Assembly: GCA_903911455.1 (NCBI GenBank)
Contig: CAIWDQ010000312.1
Span: 1-19,595 of the forward strand
Direction of reading: 5' to 3'
Origin: an uncultured bacterium
Lineage (GTDB): Bacteria; Bacteroidota; Bacteroidia; Bacteroidales; JACABE01
Length of the DNA stretch: 19,595 nt
Below, piece by piece: positions 14,766 through 19,595 of this stretch; positions within the stretch are counted from its first letter, which is position 1, and each line of letters opens with the position of its first letter. Both the position numbers and the translations under genes were made by a program. The notes below the pieces were generated by a model. That model did no database searches. It was not told the DNA's origin and saw only the letters and a program-made list of their open reading frames with translations.

Positions 14766-16013
14766 TTAAGAAGTCTTAGCACAACTTTCGCCGGCAAGCC
14801 ATGCTGTTGAAAAGGCTATCTGAAGATTATAACCACCTGTATTTGCATCCAAATCCATAACTTCGCCCGCAAAGTACAAGCCATGAACTAGTTTAGACTG
14901 CATCGTCTTGGGATCAACTTCCTTCACATCCACTCCTCCTGAGGTAATAATAGCTTCGGCAAACGAACGAGAGCCTGTAATGGTAAACCTAAAGTCTTTA
15001 AGCCACAAACGAATACGCTTTCTTTCTTCAGAACTTATTTGATTACATAATTTATCTTGCGAAATCTTTAAAAGATCAGCTGCAATATCAACAAGCTTCC
15101 CCGGTAACAACAACCTAAGCACTGATTGAAACTTCATCTTACCATGTTCGTTTAAATCTCTTAATAAGCGGGCATCCAGCTTCTGATCATCCAAAGCAGG
15201 CTTAAGATCAATAGCGAAAATAAGTGGTTTCTTATCGTAAATCTCTTGTGAAAACCTTCTGCTAAGAGTTAAAATAATTGGGCCGGTCAGGCCGAAATGT
15301 GTAAACATCATCTCACCAAAGGCTTCACCCAGTTTTTTACCATCAAGCCACACATTAACCTTTACATTTTTTAAGCTTAAACCCTGTAATTGAGGTGCAA
15401 TATCACCGGCAGTTTCTAAAGGTACCAAAGCAGGTCTCACATTAATAATAGTATGCCCTGCATCAGTAGCTAATTTATATCCATCACCCGTTGAGCCGGT
15501 TGCAGGATACGACATACCACCTGTGGCAACAATAACTTTATCTGCATAATAAGTATGACCGCCATAAACTTCCACACCATTAATTATATTATCTTCAATA
15601 AGCAGTTTTTCAACCTTAACTTCCTTTCTAATATCTACCTTATTCCTTTCAACCCATCTGATTAAGGCTGTAAATATATCGCCGGCAAGTTCGCTGGTCG
15701 GAAAAGCTCTTCCACCTCTTTCAACAGTAATATCAACTTTCTTAGTCTGGAAAAATTCTATCAATTCATTTGAAAAGAAAGTATTGAAAGCATGTTTGAG
15801 GAATCTCCAGTTGTCTCCGACTTGCTCCATAAACTCTCGCATAGGCGCAACATTGGTTAAATTGCATCTCCCCTTCCCCGTAATCCTTAGCTTCCTCCCC
15901 GGTTGATTCATCTTCTCAATTAACAAGACCTTAGCACCCATTTCGGCAGCTCTTCCGGCAGCCATCATCCCTGCTGCACCGGCTCCTACAACTATAACAT
16001 CGTATTTATCCAT
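14766..16013 (-). CDS. NAD(P)/FAD-dependent oxidoreductase of the BaiN/HI0933 (YhiN) family
   Basis: This 415-residue cytosolic flavoprotein belongs to a family widespread in bacteria whose usual substrate is unknown; one gut Clostridium member, BaiN, takes part in bile-acid 7-dehydroxylation. The dinucleotide-binding motif GAGAAG is at 10-15, with the ribose-binding Glu at 33 (LLIEK). The family signature KLRITGKGRCNLTN (41-54) follows. Further conserved parts are ERGGRAFPTS, ATGGMSYPATGSTGDGY, MFTHFGLTGP, TSGGVDVKEVDPKTM and the C-terminal FAD-contacting FAGEVMDLDANTGGYNLQ. Length is normal for the family (about 400). The ATG gives the standard N-terminus. It is the last gene of a minus-strand series, 33 bp after hflX. 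The bile-acid role should not be transferred from the family name alone. Confidence 0.9.
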   Translation of the reverse strand: MDKYDVIVVGAGAAGMMAAGRAAEMGAKVLLIEKMNQPGRKLRITGKGRCNLTNVAPMREFMEQVGDNWRFLKHAFNTFFSNELIEFFQTKKVDITVERGGRAFPTSELAGDIFTALIRWVERNKVDIRKEVKVEKLLIEDNIINGVEVYGGHTYYADKVIVATGGMSYPATGSTGDGYKLATDAGHTIINVRPALVPLETAGDIAPQLQGLSLKNVKVNVWLDGKKLGEAFGEMMFTHFGLTGPIILTLSRRFSQEIYDKKPLIFAIDLKPALDDQKLDARLLRDLNEHGKMKFQSVLRLLLPGKLVDIAADLLKISQDKLCNQISSEERKRIRLWLKDFRFTITGSRSFAEAIITSGGVDVKEVDPKTMQSKLVHGLYFAGEVMDLDANTGGYNLQIAFSTAWLAGESCAKTS

Positions 16014-16046
16014 GGTGTAATTGTCTTATTTAATGAAATAAATGGA

Positions 16047-17231
16047 TTAATAAAGAAAATTATTGTAAGGATATCTTATTGCATGTATCTTCTTAACCTC
16101 ATCATATATAAGGGTCTTGAAGTCCTCCAGATTTTGTTTGTGCTTAGCAGATATAAACAAGGCAGGTATATTATCTTTAGCCATCCAAGTCCTTTTTAGA
16201 TCTTCCAAACTTAGATTTTCTTTCGTAGAAGGAGTTAAATCATCTTCTTCCTTTTCTACGAAAGTATAAGCATCAATCTTATTGAAGATAGTAATGGTTG
16301 GTTTATCACCTACTTTAAGTTCGCTGAGAGTTTGCTTTACTATGTTAATCTGATCTTCAAAATCAGGATGCGAAATATCTACAATATGAATTAATAAATC
16401 AGCTTCTCTAACCTCGTCAAGTGTTGATTTAAAAGATTCAACCAAATCGTGAGGCAACTTTCTTATAAATCCAACAGTATCAGTAAGCAAGAAGGGAAGG
16501 TTTTCTATAACAACCTTCCTGACAGTTGTATCAAGTGTAGCAAAAAGCTTATTCTCAGCAAAAACTTCCGATTTGCTAAGCATATTCATAATTGTAGACT
16601 TGCCCACATTAGTATATCCTACCAAAGCAACTCTTACCATTTCCTTACGATTCTTCCTTTGAGTATGCATTTGTTTATCAATCTCAACCAGCTTTTCTTT
16701 AAGCAAAGAAATTTTATCTCTGATGATACGTCTATCGGTTTCAATTTCCTTTTCACCGGGTCCGCGCATCCCCATACCCCCTCTTTGCTTGGTTAAATGG
16801 GTCCACATCCTTGTTAATCTTGGTAAAAGGTATTGATATTGGGCTAATTCTACCTGAGTTCTTGCATGGGAGGTCCTTGCACGACTTGCAAAGATGTCTA
16901 AAATCAGATTGGTCCTGTCAAGTATCTTACATTCTAATACTTTCTCAATATTTCTAATCTGAGAAGGACTTAATTCGTCGTCAAAAACCACAAGGCTAAT
17001 CTTTTCAGCATTTACATACTCTCTGATTTCCTCTAATTTGCCCGAACCAACAAAGGTTCTGGTATCAGGTTTGTCTAATTTCTGTATAAAACTTTTTACA
17101 GCAACGCCTCCAGCTGTATCAACCAGAAAAGCAAGCTCATCAAGATACTCTTTAGCCTTAATGATGTCCTGATTATTCTTTATTAAACCAACTAAAACGG
17201 CGGTTTCTATTTTTTCTGTGTTTTCTATCAA
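16047..17231 (-). CDS. hflX: Ribosome-associated GTPase HflX (TTG start)
   Basis: HflX is a translational GTPase that binds the large ribosomal subunit and splits stalled or hibernating 70S ribosomes, notably under heat stress. The 394-residue protein has the N-terminal HflX domain (about 10-120, with TFVGSGKLEEI at 59-69 and DRTNLILDIFASRA at 105-118). A helical linker follows, with RGPGEKEIETDRR (156-168). The G domain contains GYTNVGKST (205-213, P-loop), the G2/G3 segments LFATLDTTVR and DTVGF (251-255), NKID (317-320) and SAK (361-363). The length is typical. The start codon must be TTG: an in-frame TAA lies two codons upstream and no Met occurs before residue 142, after the N-terminal domain. 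It sits 33 bp from both neighbours, suggesting co-transcription with the membrane protein and flavoprotein genes. Confidence 0.95.
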   Translation of the reverse strand: MIENTEKIETAVLVGLIKNNQDIIKAKEYLDELAFLVDTAGGVAVKSFIQKLDKPDTRTFVGSGKLEEIREYVNAEKISLVVFDDELSPSQIRNIEKVLECKILDRTNLILDIFASRARTSHARTQVELAQYQYLLPRLTRMWTHLTKQRGGMGMRGPGEKEIETDRRIIRDKISLLKEKLVEIDKQMHTQRKNRKEMVRVALVGYTNVGKSTIMNMLSKSEVFAENKLFATLDTTVRKVVIENLPFLLTDTVGFIRKLPHDLVESFKSTLDEVREADLLIHIVDISHPDFEDQINIVKQTLSELKVGDKPTITIFNKIDAYTFVEKEEDDLTPSTKENLSLEDLKRTWMAKDNIPALFISAKHKQNLEDFKTLIYDEVKKIHAIRYPYNNFLY

Positions 17232-17264
17232 AATTTAATGATATTATTTAGTGTTAAGCATAGC

Positions 17265-17642
17265 TTATCTTCTATGAGAATGAGAATGATCGGAAGTTCT
17301 ATAGATAATGTAAATAGATACAACCATTAATAATACATAAGTCGGAATATCGTCGAGGTCCATGCCATTACTGGCGAAGGTAGTAAAGATCCTTAAGGCG
17401 CTTATAACAAATATCATCATAAATGCAAAGCTTCTGAAGTTTCCTCCTCTCATTGCGATAGTTATTAAAGCAAGTCCAAGGAATAATATTATCACTAAAA
17501 CTCTGACTATTGGTTCCCAAAAGGCATTATGAATATCATAAGTAAGCTTTAAAGTACTATTAAATACTCCATAAAGGAAAAAAATGACAGCAATTTTCAG
17601 GAAGATTTCAAATAAAAGTGATTGTTTTGTCGTTTTTGCCAT
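17265..17642 (-). CDS. Small membrane protein with His-rich tail, function unknown
   Basis: The protein has 125 residues. A short basic N-terminus (MAKTTKQS) is followed by hydrophobic segments near 9-27, 44-63, 69-88 and 100-116, so four membrane spans are likely with both ends in the cytoplasm. The tail reads TSDHSHSHRR; three His in alternation could bind a metal ion, but nothing else supports such a role. No known family was recognised. It lies 21 bp after trpS and 33 bp before hflX, so it is probably part of their transcript. The ATG is in a good position and the hydrophobic pattern is coherent, which supports a real gene. Confidence 0.75.
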   Translation of the reverse strand: MAKTTKQSLLFEIFLKIAVIFFLYGVFNSTLKLTYDIHNAFWEPIVRVLVIILFLGLALITIAMRGGNFRSFAFMMIFVISALRIFTTFASNGMDLDDIPTYVLLMVVSIYIIYRTSDHSHSHRR

Positions 17643-17663
17643 ATATATTTTATCTATTTTATA

Positions 17664-18659
17664 CTAAAAGGATTTAAAACCAATTATCTCCCTTACTTCT
17701 TTTATTGTTTTGGATGCACTTTCTACTGCTTTTTCGGCTCCATGTTTTGCGACCTTCCTTAAATAGTCATTGTTACTTGATAATTCCTGAATTTTTTCTC
17801 TAAAAGGAGCATTAAATACAATAACATCCTCTGCAAGTTGCTTTTTCATGTCTCCATATCTTATCTGACATGTATTGTACAAGCCTTCAAAATGTTCTAA
17901 AGTTTCTTTTGGAGATACGGCAGCCATAATATCAAATATGTTGATGATCGGTTGTGGTTTGGCTTGCATAGGTTCAGTTGGGCCTTGGTCAGTAACAGCT
18001 CTCATAACCTTTTTACGGATTAGTTCAGGAGAATCAGACAGATATATACAACTATTTTCGTTATCTGATTTAGACATTTTTGTACTTCCATCCAAACCAG
18101 GTATTTTTATTAAGTCTTCACCAAAATTGTATGCTACCGGTTCAGGGAAGTATTCCACATTATATAGTCTGTTGAAGCGGTTTACAAAAGTTCTGGTCAT
18201 TTCAAGATGTTGTCCCTGATCTTTTCCTACCGGAACCTTGGTTGCTCTGTGTATGATGATGTCGGCAGCCATTAAAGTAGGGTAAGTGAGCAATCCGGCG
18301 TTCACATTATTAGGTTGTGTACGTATTTTTTCCTTAAAGGAAGCCACTCTTTCCAGTTCGCCGATGTATGCATTCATATTTAAGAGCAAATAAAGCTCAG
18401 CAACCTGAGGCATATCACTTTGAATATAAATAGTTGACACTTCAGGATCCAATCCTGCGGCCAGATAATTAATCAATACACTTTTTACATGGCCATGAAG
18501 ATCATGTGGCGTCGGATGTGTTGTTAATGAGTGATAATCTGCTATAAAAAAATAGCAATTATGTTCGTGTTGCATCTTTATAAAGTTTCGCAACGCGCCA
18601 AAATAATTCCCTAAATGCAATTCGCCAGTTGGACGAATACCGCTTACTACTGTTTCCAT
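17664..18659 (-). CDS. trpS: Tryptophanyl-tRNA synthetase
   Basis: This class I aminoacyl-tRNA synthetase joins tryptophan to tRNA-Trp using ATP in the cytosol. From the ATG at 18659 it has 331 residues, the usual bacterial size. The N-terminus METVVSGIRPTGELHLGNYFGAL carries the HIGH-type signature as HLGN (15-18), and the second ATP-binding signature KMSKS is intact at 194-198, followed by SD. VPVGKDQGQHLEMTR (143-157) is the conserved active-site segment. The frame extends three codons upstream to a TTG at 18668, but that TTG is part of a TAnnTTTG motif, and METVVSG is the familiar start in relatives. It begins the compact series trpS, membrane protein, hflX, flavoprotein. No leader peptide or tandem Trp codons suggesting attenuation were seen upstream. 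Confidence 0.96.
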   Translation of the reverse strand: METVVSGIRPTGELHLGNYFGALRNFIKMQHEHNCYFFIADYHSLTTHPTPHDLHGHVKSVLINYLAAGLDPEVSTIYIQSDMPQVAELYLLLNMNAYIGELERVASFKEKIRTQPNNVNAGLLTYPTLMAADIIIHRATKVPVGKDQGQHLEMTRTFVNRFNRLYNVEYFPEPVAYNFGEDLIKIPGLDGSTKMSKSDNENSCIYLSDSPELIRKKVMRAVTDQGPTEPMQAKPQPIINIFDIMAAVSPKETLEHFEGLYNTCQIRYGDMKKQLAEDVIVFNAPFREKIQELSSNNDYLRKVAKHGAEKAVESASKTIKEVREIIGFKSF

Positions 18660-18665
18660 AGTCGG

Positions 18666-18673
18666 CAAAATTA
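18666..18673 (-). promoter_or_regulatory. Possible trpS promoter -7 element
   Basis: On the minus strand TAATTTTG fits TAnnTTTG and lies only 6 bp from the trpS ATG, which would give an almost leaderless transcript. The nearest upstream TTG (18686-18688) is too close for a standard -33 element, so the assignment is tentative. Confidence 0.35.
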
Positions 18674-18729
18674 GTTATTTTTTATCAAATAAAAGTTATT
18701 GAATATAGTTTTCTATGTATCAACATAAA

Positions 18730-18807
18730 CGTTATTGCATGCATAAAGTTTGAAGCAATCTATTAAATCAATAGTTTAGAGATTGCTTTACTTCGTTTGA
18801 AATAACG
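18730..18807. repeat. Decayed palindromic interspersed repeat (CATTGCGA...GAAGCAATCT type)
   Basis: The 78-bp element is an imperfect palindrome: CGTTATT (18730-18736) mirrors AATAACG (18801-18807), and AAGCAATCT (18753-18761) mirrors AGATTGCTT (18780-18788), with CTATT and AATAG nested in the centre. The right arm resembles the reverse complement of the widespread bacterial repeat CATTGCGAGCGAAGCGAAGC, differing mainly by C-to-T and G-to-A changes. This looks like an old MITE-like or REP-like copy decaying in an AT-rich genome. It lies 32 bp beyond the sirtuin stop and may also act as that gene's terminator, although no good T-run follows. Confidence 0.65.
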
Positions 18808-18838
18808 AATAATTAATATTTATTTGTTTGGAATTTAG

Positions 18839-19531
18839 TTATGCTTTCGCTAAAAGTTCTTCAACCAGACGAGGAACTGCTGTTCCGGCTTTTTCTTTTA
18901 TAATGGTGAGATTATTATAGTTATAGTTCTCTCTTGCATTAGGATCTATGAAGTATTTAGTTACAAAATAGGGCACACTTTCCAGTAAGCCGGCTGCCGG
19001 ATATACATTTAATGAGGTTCCAATTACTATAAATATGTATGCTCTGGCTGCGATTTTGCTTGCTTTTGTTATTTCGGGCACACTTTCGCCAAACCACACA
19101 ATATGAGGACGTAATTGAGTCCCATGTTCGTCTACATCGCCCATTTTAAGTTCCCAGCCATTAATATCATATATTTTGTAGTCGTCGACCGTGCTTCTTG
19201 ATTTCTTTAATTCGCCATGTAAGTGAAGCACTTTTGTTGAGCCGCCTCTTTCATGTAAGTCGTCAACGTTCTGAGTTATAATGTGGACGTCATATTTTTC
19301 TTCCAACTTCGCCAAAGCCTTATGTGCGGCATTTGGTTCCACTTGGTAAAGCTGTTTACGACGTTGGTTATAAAAATCAAGCACCATTTCGGGGTTCGCA
19401 TCCCATGCTTCGTGAGTTGCAACGTCCTCAATGCGATGATTTTCCCATAATCCGCCGTTATCCCTGAATGTGCTGACCCCGCTCTCGGCACTTATGCCGG
19501 CACCAGTTAGCACAACAATCTTTTTTATCAT
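18839..19531 (-). CDS. cobB: Sirtuin-type NAD-dependent lysine deacylase, class III, zinc-less
   Basis: This 230-residue cytosolic enzyme removes acyl groups from protein lysines, consuming NAD and yielding O-acyl-ADP-ribose and nicotinamide. The NAD-binding motifs are GAGISAESG (10-18), TFRDNGGLW (21-29) and TQNVDDLHERGG (86-97); the catalytic His is H105 in HLHG. The C-terminal part has GTSLNVYPAAGL. FYNQRR (53-58) contains Tyr54 and Arg57 in the YxxR arrangement that binds the carboxylate of succinyl or malonyl groups, so desuccinylase or demalonylase activity is likely. The four zinc-binding cysteines of most sirtuins are absent; the protein has no cysteine at all. The length is typical of short bacterial sirtuins. 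The ATG precedes the first strand directly. A good -7 motif lies upstream, and 179 bp separate it from trpS. Confidence 0.92.
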   Translation of the reverse strand: MIKKIVVLTGAGISAESGVSTFRDNGGLWENHRIEDVATHEAWDANPEMVLDFYNQRRKQLYQVEPNAAHKALAKLEEKYDVHIITQNVDDLHERGGSTKVLHLHGELKKSRSTVDDYKIYDINGWELKMGDVDEHGTQLRPHIVWFGESVPEITKASKIAARAYIFIVIGTSLNVYPAAGLLESVPYFVTKYFIDPNARENYNYNNLTIIKEKAGTAVPRLVEELLAKA

Positions 19532-19552
19532 TCTTATTATTATTAAACTTTA

Positions 19553-19560
19553 CAAAGGTA
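19553..19560 (-). promoter_or_regulatory. Sirtuin gene promoter -7 element
   Basis: On the minus strand TACCTTTG fits TAnnTTTG and lies 21 bp upstream of the ATG, placing the start near 19546. No TTG is seen upstream within the remaining 35 bases of the window, so the -33 element is missing or atypical. Confidence 0.5.
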
Positions 19561-19595
19561 CTAAATTTTATTTTCTTTATGAAATAAAACTTCTA

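Overview
The window looks like chromosomal DNA of a member of the Bacteroidota, most likely an anaerobic Bacteroidales-type organism. The evidence is AT-rich sequence, a very large surface protein with a type IX secretion (T9SS/gliding-type) C-terminal domain, TAnnTTTG promoter motifs of the Bacteroidota -7 type upstream of most genes, few purine-rich ribosome binding sites, and an indolepyruvate:ferredoxin oxidoreductase pair. No phage, transposase, CRISPR array, tRNA or rRNA gene is visible.

Layout. Positions 1-493 hold no credible protein gene. A TAnnTTTG motif (93-100), a foldable stretch and a strong terminator-like hairpin (305-340) suggest a small RNA of about 235 nt. A 598-residue protein with nitronate-monooxygenase-like FMN-barrel motifs follows (494-2290). 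It converges on a 1608-residue secreted protein (2307-7133, minus) built from a seven-bladed beta-propeller, nine Ig-like repeats and a T9SS sorting domain. A 560-bp gap then carries an alternating 41/42-bp tandem array rich in inverted repeats. acpH (minus) and iorAB (plus) are divergent across a short promoter region; iorAB ends at a strong bidirectional terminator facing a small membrane protein (minus). Positions 11174-12027 are non-coding and contain a striking 21-bp tandem array directly in front of a 240-residue orphan protein. An outer-membrane beta-barrel protein and an RlpA-like cell-wall enzyme follow.

From 14766 to the right end five genes lie on the minus strand: a sirtuin, trpS, a small membrane protein, hflX and a BaiN/HI0933-type flavoprotein. 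The last four are 21-33 bp apart and may be co-transcribed; the sirtuin is separated by a gap holding a decayed palindromic repeat.

Most genes are housekeeping or metabolic (tryptophan charging, ribosome rescue, acyl-carrier-protein turnover, 2-oxoacid oxidation, protein deacylation, cell-wall remodelling). The unusual material is mainly in the non-coding DNA: four kinds of short tandem repeat (7, 9, 21 and 41/42 bp), one palindromic interspersed element, a duplicated scrap of the rlpA signal-peptide region and a candidate structured RNA. I see no clear new multi-gene system. The best leads are the 21-bp array with its orphan gene and the candidate RNA at the left end.
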